A DNA stretch of 64,000 nt from Adiantum capillus-veneris (taxonomy: Eukaryota; Streptophyta; Polypodiopsida; Polypodiales; Pteridaceae). The stretch covers positions 65,490,496-65,554,495 of the forward strand of contig CM043970.1 in the NCBI GenBank assembly GCA_014529385.2, written 5' to 3'. Each line of letters opens with the position of its first letter. Positions within the stretch are counted from its first letter, which is position 1. The notes below the pieces were generated by a model that did no database searches, had not been told where the DNA came from, and saw only the letters and a program-made list of their open reading frames with translations. Both the position numbers and the translations under genes were made by a program. Below, in pieces: positions 47,801 to 59,912 of this stretch.

Positions 47801-49838
47801 TAACAAAAATCATGTACACGGAAATAGAGCTCTTTATTGACTTGTTGAAAGCTGGTGTATGTACAATGGGGATGGTGTTACCCATCTCCCTAGCATCTAT
47901 ATACATGTCCTTTTCCCTGAACTTAAAGGAGATTCTCCTTTCAGGAAATTTAACATGGGCAGCCAGACGGTCAAACCATGGTGCCCCTAGGATTACATCC
48001 TCATGCTTGAGAGGAGAGATAAAGAAATCCTCTTTGTCCACATAGCCTTGGACATGAAGCCTCAATTTCCCGATTAAGGGAGTGACTGAAGCTTCTTGCC
48101 CCTTGAAGGCACTGTCTGCGGGTAGGATATCTCCCATCTCGTAGGATTGTATGCCTAGCTTGGTGGCTAACTCCATAGATATGAAATTGTGAGTAGAACC
48201 AGGGTCAAAGAGAATAAAAGCATCATGTTCTCTTACCTTTCCCCAAGCATGGCATAGAGGAGATCCTTTGTGGTGAGTTTGGTGAATCTCCTCCTCTTGG
48301 ATTTCAACCAAAGAAGCTCTAGGAGGATCTTGGCGGTTGTTCTTTTGGGGACAAGCGCGGTACGCATGCCCTTGTTCGCCGCACTTGAAACACCGGTTAT
48401 CTTTACGATAACGCTCAAGCTCTTCAGGAGAGAGTTTATTCTTTCCTTTGTAAACTCCCTTCTCTTTAGCTTTGTTGGAATTGCCCTTAGGAGACTTTTG
48501 GACATTGTCCTTCCCCTTAGGCTCATTGGAACCTTTGTTTTCCGGGGGCTTATTATTTCTTCTACCCCCCGTTTGGAAATTGATTCGCGAGGCCACCATA
48601 GTATGGTGTATTACCGCCGATATGGTACGTGGCCTTTGGGAGTTGACATACTCCGCCATTTCTTCGGTTAAGCCCGCACAAAATTGTTGCTTTTGCTCTC
48701 CAAAATCCAACTTTTTGAAGACAGTGGCTTTGAGTTGTAGGTCCCAAAACTTGTCTACATATTTGTGGATGGATTCATTGGGAGAGAGCTTTAAGCTTCG
48801 CCATTCGGTGAGTACTTTGTCTTTGGCATCGGTGGCCAAAAACTGCTTCATAATGGAAGCTCTTAAAGACTTCCATGTTCGTGGAGCTTCACCGTTGGCT
48901 CGTAGGCTAGACCACCATTGTCTGGCGGACTTTTGAAAGTGCATAGCTACATGGCGTAGCTTAGAGGACTCCGTGAAGCCCTCATCTCCAAACGCCGCAT
49001 CGAATTGCTGGATAAAGGCCAAAACTTTGTCTGTAGCACCGAAGGTGCCATCATAGGTAAGGAAAGAGATGCTCTTCCCTCCCTCTTTGAATTTCTTCAG
49101 CTTGGACGACCTCTTCCATGCGGCATAGGATTTCCTATGGCCTCTTCTTTTTGATGGTTCAAAAGTTGCACCATCACTTTCTTCAGAAGATGAAGAATTT
49201 GAAGAAGGTGGAGAAGAGGGTGACCTCTTTCTCGCCTTTTTCTTGTCTTGATCTTTGTCGTCTTCACCATAGCTTTCATAAGAGGAAGAGGATAAAGAAG
49301 ATGGAGAAGAGGGTGTCCTCTTTCTCGCCTTTTTCTTCTCTTGCTTTTTATCATCCCTCTTTGAATTATGGCGTGGAGAAGAGTGTGATGGTCTTCTCCG
49401 CTTTGGTGGTGATGGAGAGCGTTTAGCCCGCCGTCTTCGTGGAGCCATCTCCGCCGAGGTGGCGGGAGACTCGCTTCTTTCTCGTTCCTTCGGTGGAGGC
49501 TCTTGAGTTCTCCTTTGGGAAGGAGATGCATCATCAAGAAGTAAGTTCTTGAGCCCTTCATATGGATTCTCTTCTTCTTCCCGAATCGGAGAGAGACCTC
49601 TTTTGGTAGTCTCACAAGGAGGCTTCCTAGGTGTTCTCTCGTCATGGTGATGAGCTTGGAGAATCCCGTGAGCATGGAGCTGCCGTTGCACTTCACTTTG
49701 GAGAGATGGATTGCCCATGGCTTGTTGAAGCCTAGAAACAAGATAATTAACAAGCATTGAAGCATCATTAGTAGCTTGCTCATGAGCAAAATCAAAGTTA
49801 TCAACATTAATTTCACTCTCTTTAATATTGTCAGCCAT
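44889..49838 (-). CDS. Gypsy 4 gag-pol polyprotein with C-terminal chromodomain (one internal stop)
   Basis: The frame opens at 49838 (MADNIKESEINVDNF) and runs 1508 codons to a TGA at about 45312, then stays open to 44889. The TGA replaces a codon in KFPKA.LRHTTG, where Arg is usual, so CGA to TGA is likely. Domains by residue: Ser/Lys/Arg-rich N-terminus (60-240), gag capsid (about 275-400), zinc knuckle CFKCGEQGHAYRAC (about 479), protease LFDPGSTHNFIS (about 540; D-P-G occurs in related elements), RT with MPFGLTNAPATF and FFDDIIIYS (about 890), RNase H (CDACGDCLGAVL, TDHQSLKYF), integrase zinc finger and core (MDFIFGLPKS, IVSDRDPRM, AYHPQTDGQSE). The chromodomain follows at about 44900-45060 (YLIKFKNYPFEDARW). 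Chromodomains direct integration towards marked chromatin. Apart from the TGA it looks intact. Confidence 0.93.
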
Positions 49839-50237
49839 TCTAACAACTTTTAGGTGTAAACTTTTTAGGTGTACTTTGGCACTTCAAGCCCTAGTTGCTA
49901 CTCCTCTTTACCCCTTTAGAAAAAGCACTCAAGCTACTGTACCCGCGGCTCGAATACCATTAATTGCAAGGAATAGAAGAGAGGGTCTTTCGACACCAAA
50001 ACAGCACCGGCTCCTGTCAAGCTTCTAATAGCTCAATAGTGGTTAAGCCGTAGGCAAGCCCCGTAGGACTCCACTATTAAGACCATAGCTCTCGACGGTG
50101 ATGCCCCGTTAACTGCACAAAGGCAGGCGCACTGCAAGGCTGAAAAATCCCTATTCTACTTACTCACAGGCAATTAATAATACCAACCATTTGTAGCTAG
50201 CTTGAGGACCTCCCTTCTTGAGCAAGAAAAGAGAAAC

Positions 50238-50255
50238 CTTGAGCTCTGATACCAA
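50238..50255 (-). promoter_or_regulatory. Primer binding site of gypsy 4
   Basis: On the - strand ATTGGTATCAGAGCTCAAGG follows the 5' LTR, matching the 3' end of initiator methionine tRNA. The leader from here to the start codon is about 0.4 kb. Confidence 0.9.
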
Positions 50256-51847
50256 TGTAACATTTAATGGCCTAAAATCTTATGTGTAGCGGAAATTAGC
50301 ATGAACATAGTGAGCATTTCATTAGAGTTGATTCCTAATGAGAATTACAAGAGTGCTTGGGTGGAGAGAGCAACAAAAAGCATAACACCTAGTTAGATAG
50401 CATCGACAATACTTTCAAAAGAGAGAGCAATTAAGCTATTGACATCAGTTGAGGACCGGATTTGCATGGAGCCGGTCCCCCCTCCAAAAGGCTTTGTATT
50501 ATGGTTTCTCCCATCAAGAGAGACATTGTACAATACAATTCTTTGTGTTCCTTCAAGACGAGCTAGTGCAATGAAGATGGAAGCTTCATACACCAAGCAA
50601 AACACTTAATCAAACACAACTTGAATTATCCCCGTTCTCAGACCCAAGACCTCACACACCTTCGAAGATGGTGAGAGCTAGTAGGGTATGAGAGTAGATT
50701 GAGAGGAAAAAGAAGTATCTTACGAGAAAGAAGTACATCTCCTCACATAATCACTCATATTAGCATAGCTTAGCTTAGTAATTAGCTTGGTAGAGAAGAT
50801 GAGCATGCATTGAAGCTTGGCTCTTGGTTGGATTTGCATCCACATGCCAAGAGAGTGTTGATGTAGGCTTCTATCTCACAAGCTTGGAGTAGGTGATGAG
50901 CTCTCCATTAAAGCTTGGGAGGAGATAGAGTATTTTCCCTTCACACATGGTCAAGTGTGAGAGTGTGTGTGTGTCAATGCCAAGCAAAAATCAGCCCTCT
51001 CTCTCTCTTGGGCGAGCCCTAGCTGCTAAGTTAGTCTGGCTTTTGCCTCATTGGACCCCCCCAGGTCAAGCCAATAGGGATTAAGCAGCATAAGTGATAG
51101 CCTTCTGACATGTGTCCCCCTTTCCCCTTTTGTGAGAGCTTTAGATAATTAAATAATTAAACTAAACTCTCATTGGACCCCTTTGCCTCCTAGCCAATAG
51201 GAATCAGGCAAGCCATGGGGCTCCTGAATGCTCATTGGACCCCTTGGGAGACTGCCCAATAGTCTTCTAGGACACTTAATTCTTATTGGTTTCTTTTATT
51301 AAATGTTTTTAAATTAATTAAACTAGATTTACTCTAGCCTAATTCTCATTGGTCCACTTCAAAGGTCTTCCAATAGGAATTGGGCATACCTTGTGGGCAT
51401 CTGGCCTAGGGAGCTGACATGTGTCCCTCATTCCCTTTGTGTAAAGCGAGCCTGTGTGTGTGTGTGTGGCTTTCTCTCTCATCCCCTAGCTTTGGGGCTC
51501 GCCCCCTCCCATGTAGGGATGTAGAAAGACTTTTTGGGCACACACTAAGCATCCAATTTTCCCTAAGGTTGACCTTTGGACACAACCTTTGAATTTTGGA
51601 ACCTTAGCATTTTGGAAGTCTTAATGGGCTGAACCTTAGGGTCTTTTTAGCCCGTTGTTTCACATGGCTCTTTTGCAGATGGCCCCCCCTTTGGATCCCT
51701 ATTTTCCCTCCTTTGGATCCCTACTGTGGCCGGTCTGCTAACTTAACCAATATTCTAGCTTTTTCTCCCTTGGCACTTCCCCACATTAAATGATCAGTTT
51801 AATATGAGAAAATCATTTAGGAGAATTAGATATTGATTATTATGACA
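50256..51847 (-). repeat. 5' LTR of gypsy 4
   Basis: 1592 bp, near-identical to the 3' LTR. Confidence 0.95.
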
Positions 51848-51852
51848 ATATT

Positions 51853-52480
51853 TATGGAATGATCTATAGAAAACCCTAGAGAAGGTGGGGATAACGCGGC
51901 TCATCGCAAAAAATTTGAGAAGATTGAAACACGAAATGGATAACAAAGATATTCGATCTTTTCCAATGAATAAAGTGGAGAATATTACGAAGGGGAAGAA
52001 GGAAACACCACCCTTCGAGTGAAATATAATGACATAAAAACCATGGCAATACTGGATAGTGGGGCAGGCATAGCCATAGCCACGAAAGCAGTATGGGAAT
52101 CCTCGGGACAACCAGCCATTAGACAAACTCAAATGAAATTGCAATTGGATGATGGACACACTAAAAGACCCTTAGGGCTGCTTGAAAAGGTGATATTTAA
52201 TTCATGTGGGATTAAATATCAACACACTTTTGCCATAGTAGACTTTGGGAAGAAACTCAATTACGAAATTATATTGGGAAGACCTTTCATGCAACAGGTA
52301 TAGCTCATCCAAGATTGGGGAAACAATTATCTGTACTTGAAGCAAGTGGGATCTATAACAAGGGTTATTTTAAAAGATCACACTTATAGAGATGTCGTGA
52401 AAACGCCCATACAAGAGTTTGATTTAGTCTCTTCGATTGAAAGCGTCCATCTTGGTTGAACAAAGACACTCCTATTTAGA
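51853..52480 (+). pseudogene. Gypsy 3 protease (first retropepsin)
   Basis: After gypsy 4 the frame TLREMLKIRPYL continues as WNDL, with a TAG after it, and after a frame change the protease appears at 52019-52303. AILDSGAGIAIATK holds the catalytic D-S-G, and YEIILGRPFMQQ is the C-terminal hallmark. It is a typical single-domain retropepsin whose partner would be a second subunit. Confidence 0.78.
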
Positions 52481-53309
52481 TGTACGGAGCTTCAGAAAAT
52501 GGGAGCTTAAAACGAGAAGAATGTATCTTAGAAAGGGATTGCACCGACAAAGCCTATGTACCTGAACGCTTTCCAAAGCATTTGTTTGAGCCATTTGAGT
52601 GGTCTCAAATTTTAGCGACAATGAATGTATGTTGTGAATACATCTATGCCTACTCAATTTTGCAATGAGGGCGGCTATGACATAATTCCAATACAAATTA
52701 TTTCAACCCTCTACATTGAAGATGAAATTGAGGAACCCAAGGACTTAATGAAAGCTCAACAAGTCTTTTCAGACCTCTATTATGATGTAACAGATGAGTT
52801 AGAAGAACATTCAACTACCTCAAATGATTTGGGGTCGGAAAAAGAACATGTGAGAGCTAAGCTACTCATGAAAGGAGGGGAGGAAAAGTTTTTTGACTTT
52901 CCAAACCAAAAATCAAGAAGAGAGAAATGGTATAGAAAAAAAAGAGACACCAAAAACGTGAAAGCTAGACCTATGCCTTCAGTTTCCAGTAGAACACAGT
53001 TCCTAATGCGGATAGATACACATGATTGTGTCAAGGACAAAATCACTAGAAGATATCCTTCGAACGAAAACCCATAAATATCAAAAACATCGAGAAAAAC
53101 AAGGAAGGATACTCAAGAAAATCCAAAGAAACAAAACAAGGAGTCAACTATGACACGAGTTGAGCGGAAAAGAAGGTATCAAGAGTTTAAAAAAGCTCTA
53201 AAGGAGATGTATACAACCGAAATGGAAACCACAAAAGAGGATGGTAAATATGTAATGAGTGTTCCATCCCATTACAAGAAATATACTCTCCAAGATCAAA
53301 AAATCATAG
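52481..53309 (+). pseudogene. Gypsy 3 protease-RT linker
   Basis: Charged, frame-shifted stretch (frames at 52480-52668, 52625-53077 and 53150-53392) with no recognised domain, linking protease to RT as in other Tat/Athila-type elements. Confidence 0.5.
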
Positions 53310-54160
53310 TTGAACAACCTGTTAGAGAACTACGAAAACAGGGCAAGTCCTACGAAGGGCCTGAAAACGCAAAAAAAGATAGATTTGGCTGAACCAGGAG
53401 AAGAGCCTAGGCCTACCTACATTGCACATGACTTAACAGAAGAAGAAGAAGAGCTTTTTCTAAGCTTACTGAAAGAATATCGAGATATCTTTGCTTGGTC
53501 TTACAGGGATCTCAAGGGTGTTGATCCAGAAATATGTCAATATACCATACCCATGAGAGATGATGCGAAACCAAGTAGACAAAGGCCATATACATACAAT
53601 GAAACATTTTCTAGGAAGATCAAAGAAGAGATTGAAAAACTAAAGAAAGCCAAATTCATTTATGAAATTGAACACAGAGATTGAGTGTCTCCAATTGTGG
53701 TAGTACCCAAGAAGAATGGAAAATTACGAGTGTGTGTCAACCAGCTACCATTAGAGACAACTTTCCTCTTCCAATCACTGAGCATGTTTTAGAACGAGTT
53801 GCACAAAAATAAGCTTACAGCTTCTTAGATGGCTTTTGGGATACAATCAACTTTTGGTTGATCCAAAAGATCAGCATAAAACTGCTTTCGCAATGGAATG
53901 GGATATTTTTTCCTATCGGGTTATGCCTTTTGGGTTAACTAATGCTCCTGCCACCTTTCAAAGATTGATGAGTCATGCTTTTAAAGAATACCTTAGGAAA
54001 TTCTAGAAAGTATATATGGATGATCTATGCGTACATTCAGCAATCCGGGCTGATCATTTTGAACACCTCAAAAGAATATTTGACAAAGTAAACTTTATAG
54101 GATTTTCTTAAATCCTGAAAATTGCACATTCATGGGTAGACAAGAAAAAATGTTTGGACA
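53310..54160 (+). pseudogene. Gypsy 3 reverse transcriptase
   Basis: LLKEYRDIFAWSYRDLKGVD and YTIPMRDDAKPSRQRPY open the RT. VVVPKKNGKLRVCVN, SYRVMPFGLTNAPATFQRLM and the active site VYMDDLCVHS (about 54006-54035) follow, then HFEHLKRIFDK. Both catalytic aspartates are present, but stops near 53684, 53810 and 54004 and frame changes inactivate it. Confidence 0.85.
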
Positions 54161-54199
54161 TATAGTGTCTAAAAATGGCATAGGATATGGATAAAATTC

Positions 54200-54868
54200 A
54201 TGTTATTGCTGATTTGCCTAGACCAACAACAGTCAAGGGGTTCAAGCCTTGGCATGGGACATTGTGGATATTATAGACGATTCATTTACATGTACACTAT
54301 AATTCCAAAACCCATGTATAGCTTGATTACACACTTTGAATGGACTGATGAGTGTGAAGAATCCTTCATGAAGCTTAAGTCAGCTCTCACTTTAGCTCCA
54401 ATATTGAAAGCACCAGATTGAAATAAGATATTCCACATACATGCAGATGCTTCCAATTTTGCCATTGGGCATATACTAGCTCAACCAGGAGACAAGAAAA
54501 TTGATTTTTCTATTTCTTATGCTAGCCGACAGTTGAACATGGCGGAAAAGAATTATACCCCCACAAAAGGGAAGGATTAGGAATGATCTATGCCGTAAAA
54601 GTATAGACATTACCTATTAGTAAACAAATTTGTGTTCTTTGTGGACCACCAAGCCTTATTGTACTTGGTCAACAAGCCATTCATCACAGAAAGAATAGTG
54701 AGATGGTTCATCATTCTTCTGGAATTTGATTTCATTGTAGTTGTGAAAAAGGGCACTACTCATCAAAGAGCAAATCATTTGTTTCGAATTGTTTCAGGGG
54801 AACCACCTAAAGGAGTAGACGATGATCTACCAGATACATATTTGTTCTCCGTGGAAATGATACCTTGA
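54200..54868 (+). pseudogene. Gypsy 3 RNase H
   Basis: YYRRFIYMYTIIPKPM leads into FEWTDECEESFMKLKSAL, then HADASNFAIGHILAQPG and FFVDHQALLYLVNKP. The first Asp (HADAS) and the DHQ block are kept. An in-frame stop lies at about 54420 and a second near 54866. No archaeal-type second RNase H is seen here, unlike gypsy 2. Confidence 0.78.
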
Positions 54869-55079
54869 TGGTCAAAAAATATGGTATCATTGATGACCAT
54901 AGCTCAAGTGGATTTGCAAATACCACTTCCTATTACAATCAGATTAATTGAGAAATCGGCTATGTATCAATTACTAGCTGGTAGGCTATAGAAAAGAAAC
55001 CAAGATGGAATATTGCTCTTATGCATTAATCTTGAAGAGAAAACCCAATACCTAAGTCAAGCACATATTACCATAGTAG

Positions 55080-56610
55080 GACTTCACTTTGCAAAAGACT
55101 AAACTATGCAAAGGATGTTGAGACAGAGTATTTTGGCCAACTATGAGGAGTGATGTTCGCTCTTCTGTAAAGGATTTTCCTCAATGTCAAAAACAAACAC
55201 CCATGCCTCATGTAACATTGTTCCAAATGTCACATGTTCCTAAGTGGAGTAACTATCTAGTTACTTACTTAAAGCCGAACACTTTCTGAGGATATGAGTA
55301 AACACCGTCAAAGAGCAATTGAAACTGAAGCAAGAGACTATGCTCTTATTGGAAACCATTGTATCTAAGAGGTAAGGATCAACATTTGTGTCTTTGTGCA
55401 AATGAAGATGAATATATTCCGATTATAGAGCAAGCACATGCTGGATTAGCTAGAGGTCACTTTTCTAGTGAGACCACCACAAGAGCAATATTAATGGCAT
55501 GCATATGGTGGCCAACACTTTTTGCAGATGCCAAAGAATATGTTCGGAGATGTGATGTTTGTCAATGAGCAAAAATGCCAACACGAGTAGATAGCATGCC
55601 CTTAAGACCAATGATGGAAGCTAGAGCTTTCGCAAAATGGGGTATAGACTTTGTTGGGCCAATACAGCCACCTGCTTATAGAACCCAAGCACAATATATC
55701 ATTGTAGCTACGGATTATTTGACCGAGTGGGCCGAGGCTAAAGCAACTCAAAAGAATGATGCCAGAACCACTGCCGCATTCTTATATGAGTATGTATTCA
55801 CAAGATATGGACTACCAATAGAGATTGTCAGTGGTAGGGGAACTCGTTTCCTCAATGAGGTAATCGAGTATCTGCTTAATGAATTTATGATCATCCATAA
55901 CAAATCAGCTCCCTATCACCCACAAGCAAACGGACAAGCTGAGCATACGAATAAAATTCTTAGCTCAGTAGACTAAAGTGATTAGTTCAAGAAGGACAGA
56001 CTGGGAAATGAATGTCCATCAGCTCTATGGGCTTATCGAGTTTCATTCAAAACAGCCTTAAATGCTACACCCTTTAACCTTGTTATGGTCTTGATGCCAT
56101 ACTGCCAATAGAATTTCTATTGTCGACATTAAGGATAGCTAAGGATCTTGAGTGGACTGGACATGAATTATCAGAGAGACTTGAAGATTTAGAGAAGCTA
56201 GATGAGCAAAGGCTAACTGTTGTAGCTCACATCTATGACCAAAACAGAAACAAAAACAATTTTTTAATTCCCATCTAATTACAAAAATCTTCAAAAAAGG
56301 GGACGTAGTTTTAGTCTATTCCCTTAAGCAACATATTCCCAAGTTTAAGAAAAAGGGAAACCGATCATTTATCATTGAGGATGTATCCCCAAGTGGAGCA
56401 GTTAAGTTGTCCACCCTAGATGGTGAACCAATGGCTAATTGGATTAATGGATGTCATTTAAAGAAATACAATTTGCCGCTAACCAATGAATTACTAGAAA
56501 GAATGCATGTAGCCAAGCAAAGAAAGAGAAAACGACGGCAGGTTATTGATGAAGCCAAAGAGGAAGCGCAGCTTCTGGTACTCAAAAGGAAAGCTGCTCT
56601 CAAGAATTAA
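55080..56610 (+). pseudogene. Gypsy 3 integrase
   Basis: The zinc finger (QAHAGLARGHFSSETT ... CDVCQ, about 55425-55565) precedes the core WGIDFVGPIQPPAY, VATDYLTEWAEAKA, YGLPIEIVSGRGTRF (second Asp replaced by Gly) and YHPQANGQAEHTNK. The C-terminal part is traced to FKKKGNRSF and WINGCHLKKYNLP (about 56470). Stops at about 55566 and 55974 interrupt it. Confidence 0.82.
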
Positions 56611-56634
56611 CAAATACCTATTCCGATCAAGAAC

Positions 56635-57251
56635 TTGGAAATAGATGACCGACAATGGGAACTGCAGAAAGATGCAATGTCAACATATGATGAATGGTTA
56701 GATGGAATGGACCTTTGCATCAAAGTACAGCTCAACAACCATAGCACAAATGCATTGGTTGATACAGGAGCTAGAGTAAATATAGTCAGTTATTCCACGT
56801 ATAAGAAGGCAACAAGTCAGTCTCTGGCAGCAGGAATAGTGACAATTAAAGGATGCAACAAGAACCCAACACCACATTGGGAGTAGTCAACTTGAATGTG
56901 ATAGTACATGGATATTCATGTCCTCATCAGTTTGTATACTTACCAGATGAACACAAGAATGAGATGATGATCCTTGAAATTCCTTGGATGCGGACATACA
57001 AGGCAGTTTCAGATTGGGATACCTATCAGCTCAAGCTATCACCTAAAGGCGGACAAATCATTGTTCCAAGTGCACCAAGCAAGGAGGAATGGAAAGGCAA
57101 TTACCAGCAGAACAAACCACAAAGTAATCAATCTTCTCCATCCTATCGACAAGCAAATTCTATAAGTAGCATGCAAGGAGTCAGGCAAATTTGGGTACCT
57201 AAAGCACAGCTTAAGGACAAGTCGATTCACATATGGGTGCCCAAAACATGA
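56635..57251 (+). pseudogene. Second retropepsin-like domain downstream of the gypsy 3 integrase
   Basis: This segment has its own aspartic protease signature: NALVDTGARVNIVSYSTYKK with D-T-G-A (about 56752-56810), then, after a frame change near 56880, MMILEIPWMRTYKAVSDW, which matches the ILGxPWM block of retropepsins (Gly replaced by Glu). The distance between blocks fits one domain. The element already has a protease upstream of RT at 52019, so two are present. It could be a duplicated domain, an extra ORF of this lineage, or the remnant of a second element; no gag or LTR is visible in front of it. Confidence 0.6.
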
Positions 57252-59150
57252 TTGACAATACCGAAGACGGTTCCGAAGGTCAAAATACAGAGACGATCAT
57301 CTCCGAGCAAGGAACCTAACATGAAATGGATTTGGAAGAAAAAGGAGTACTTATCTTCTCCGCAAACTGGATAACCAATCAAGCAATGGAGAGTTAAGTC
57401 TCAGAAACCACAACTAGACCATTCTAACCAAGACAAACCGAGATACCAATGGTGGGTAAAAGCTCGGCAACAGTCATTATTGATACCAAAAGCTTAGAAA
57501 ATTAGCATGCTAAAGCATCCTGATGGCACAATCAAGCAAAGAGCACACAAGCTACAAGATTTTCTCTTTGGATGACAACATCAGAAAGCCTCGACATCAG
57601 AAACCCTTGAGTTAATTACTCAAGACCCAACTCTTGCACATCATGATGGTTTGAACTGCATTGATCTCCAAAGCATGGTAGATCCAACCAAGGCTATGCA
57701 TATACACGATTGTTCAACCCATGCACACAGTCGTCCCAGAGTACGCCATCTAGGAGGGGTGGAAGAGCACTAAGTAATTAAGGGCAATGTTTGAAGAGGG
57801 AGGAAAAAGTTTGATGTTAACTTTGCAAAATTACCTAATAATGACCTTATAATTCATCAATAGGGGAAATTTAACTGATAATATCTCCCTGGTGAGTGTA
57901 AATAGTGTATATACTATCAAAAAACATCAAAAAATAGTCCTTTTTAGCTATTTTTTATCATTCTCGATATTGAGACTTAAAAATGGAGTAATCCAACAAA
58001 AGACAATAATGTTGTGTTTTTCAATGGATTTTTTTAATTCTTGGATTTTCACTTACTTTTTTAGCGTATTTTGTTATTATCTTTGATTTTTCCAATAAAC
58101 AGATTAAATTAATAATAAATAGCAAAGGAGCTCAAATGGAAAAACTGAAGACACGGTGGTGATCAAAAAGACAATGCGGACAAGCACAAAAAATTTCAAT
58201 CAAATCGGCAGATGGAAGCGGAAAGACTAAATTAGGCAACCCTACCTACTTTTGCAGAATTCTTGCAGAATGAACTACAGGGATCCGTTGGGAAAATTTT
58301 TTGAGTCTAACATAGATTTCACGGCCTAGGAGGACTAATAGATGAATCTGGGGAAAATTGGTTTGGGAAGTCCGAGTATAGATACCCAAGGTAGGCTAAA
58401 ATCACCTCATTTCCGCTTGTTGCCTTTGGAGAGACAGCCTTTCGACCCTCTTCGCGCGTATTTTTCGGAGTCCAGAGTCACCTGTTTTCAACGCCGTCTC
58501 ACTCGAGACATGAAGGGTAAGTTCTATACTTATCAATGATCCATTTTGTACAGTCGGTAGCTAGTCTAAACCCTTGGAAAAACCCTAGAATCGAGCAGTG
58601 CACGAAGACCTACAACCAAAAATCGACCATAGCAGCCTGTCAGCTCAACCAAATCGGATGAGATTTGAACTGTAGCATGCCCCAATATAATAGAACACTT
58701 CTATAGCAACCGTTGACCATTTGGCAAGGGTCAAGGGGGTCCCAAGTAGAAAAGCTAGGTTTTTGGCAAATGCCAGAATTGGATTCTGACTCCACAGACA
58801 GCTTACCTATGAGGTCTATACACAATGTATATCATTGGTTTCATAAAATCAATCAAGCCAAGCTCTCGAAAAGCAAAAAACGGCTTGAAGGCTACAAAGC
58901 ATCAAATTCGATGTACGAGGTCAAACTGACTCCAAATGGGCCAAAATTGGATGAGTTGCTTCACAACTATGTTGAGGACAAGTTGATAGCCTCAAAAGTG
59001 ACTAACCAACTCTATAGGCCATGTAGTCACAAAAATCAGAGATCTCAGAGTTGACAAAGCACAAAGTGGTGCCGGCAAGACCAAAGTTTACCAAACTCAA
59101 TTTAGGACTTGTTTTAGGTGTATAGAATGTGTTTAAATCAAAATTTTCAA
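57252..59150. other. Gypsy 3 3' region, mostly non-coding
   Basis: After a basic tail with repeated W-containing words (IWVPK at about 57190 and 57230, WIWKKK at about 57330) the sequence is AT-rich with no recognised domain. A purine-rich run, GAAGAGGGAGGAAAAAG, lies at about 57793-57809. Short frames at 58342 and 58713 have no recognisable family. Confidence 0.4.
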
Positions 59151-59175
59151 GTTTTGCAAGAAAAAGTTGATTGCT

Positions 59176-59725
59176 GTAAATAATCGTGATTATTTACTTT
59201 TGTAATGTTTTGGCTTGAAAATTTTATCATCACCTCACCTATCACTTGTACACACCTATTACATGCCAAATTTCAAGTATGAGCCAAAATGATCAATCAT
59301 AACTTGGAAAATTGCCAAAAAACAGTCCTTGTAAGGAAAATTCTGAGTTATGAGCCACATTTTTTTATCCAAATCACCTCATATCACATACACAGGATCT
59401 ATACCATGCTTAGAACCAAGTTGCACCAAAAAATGTTCAATTTGATGAAAAAGTTAATAATCACGATTATTTACTTTTTTGTCATCATAGATCCAAAGTA
59501 CATTAGCCAAGTTTGAACAAATTTCGAGCTCAAAATCTCAAAATTTCTTTACATCTACTGTTTCAAAGACCTAAAGCCTAAATCTTGCACCAATTTCATT
59601 CTGTGCACCCAAATGAGCCCATATTTCCCTCACAGTATCTATTTGGTATATACTTCAAGCCTATAATGCCAAATTTGCAAAAAGTTGAAAAAATTACTCA
59701 GCTGTAAATATTCACGATTATTTAC
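59176..59725. repeat. Second array of about 270-bp repeats with the palindromic core, 3' side of gypsy 3
   Basis: GTAAATAATCGTGATTATTTAC at 59176, GTTAATAATCACGATTATTTAC at about 59452 and GTAAATATTCACGATTATTTAC at about 59704, spaced 276 and 252 bp. The core at 59176 is identical to the one at 38376 in the leader. Confidence 0.75.
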
Positions 59726-59912
59726 TTATGCTGCAATTTTTTGTTTAGACTTCATAATTTTGATCTTTACATGTTTTTATGCATCTATGCGTGTTCAAAA
59801 ATTGATTTTAAGCAAATTGGACCAAATTTGTCAGCATTTCAAACTGAAGGACATTTTCGAGAAAAATCTACCAAATTGCTAACTTTGACACTCTATTCAC
59901 TCAATAGAAGCC

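Larger units (their letters stand above)
42940..51847 (-). mobile_element. Gypsy 4: young chromodomain Ty3/gypsy element
   Basis: Complete - strand element: 5' LTR 50256-51847, primer binding site, one long gag-pol frame, chromodomain, polypurine tract, 3' LTR 42940-44531. A perfect 5-bp duplication ATATT lies at 42935-42939 and 51848-51852. I count about five differences between the 1592-bp LTRs. The only clear lesion in the polyprotein is one TGA near 45310. It belongs to the chromovirus group; the exact lineage (Tekay-like or other) is not determined. Confidence 0.95.

Noticed and set aside
46577-49426. + strand open frames within gypsy 4
   Set aside because: They are antisense to the gag-pol frame of gypsy 4 and have no independent support.
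57811-57830. TGATGTTAAC after a purine-rich run considered as the 3' LTR start of gypsy 3
   Set aside because: Similarity to the 5' LTR at 36764-36774 ends after about eight bases; following sequences differ.
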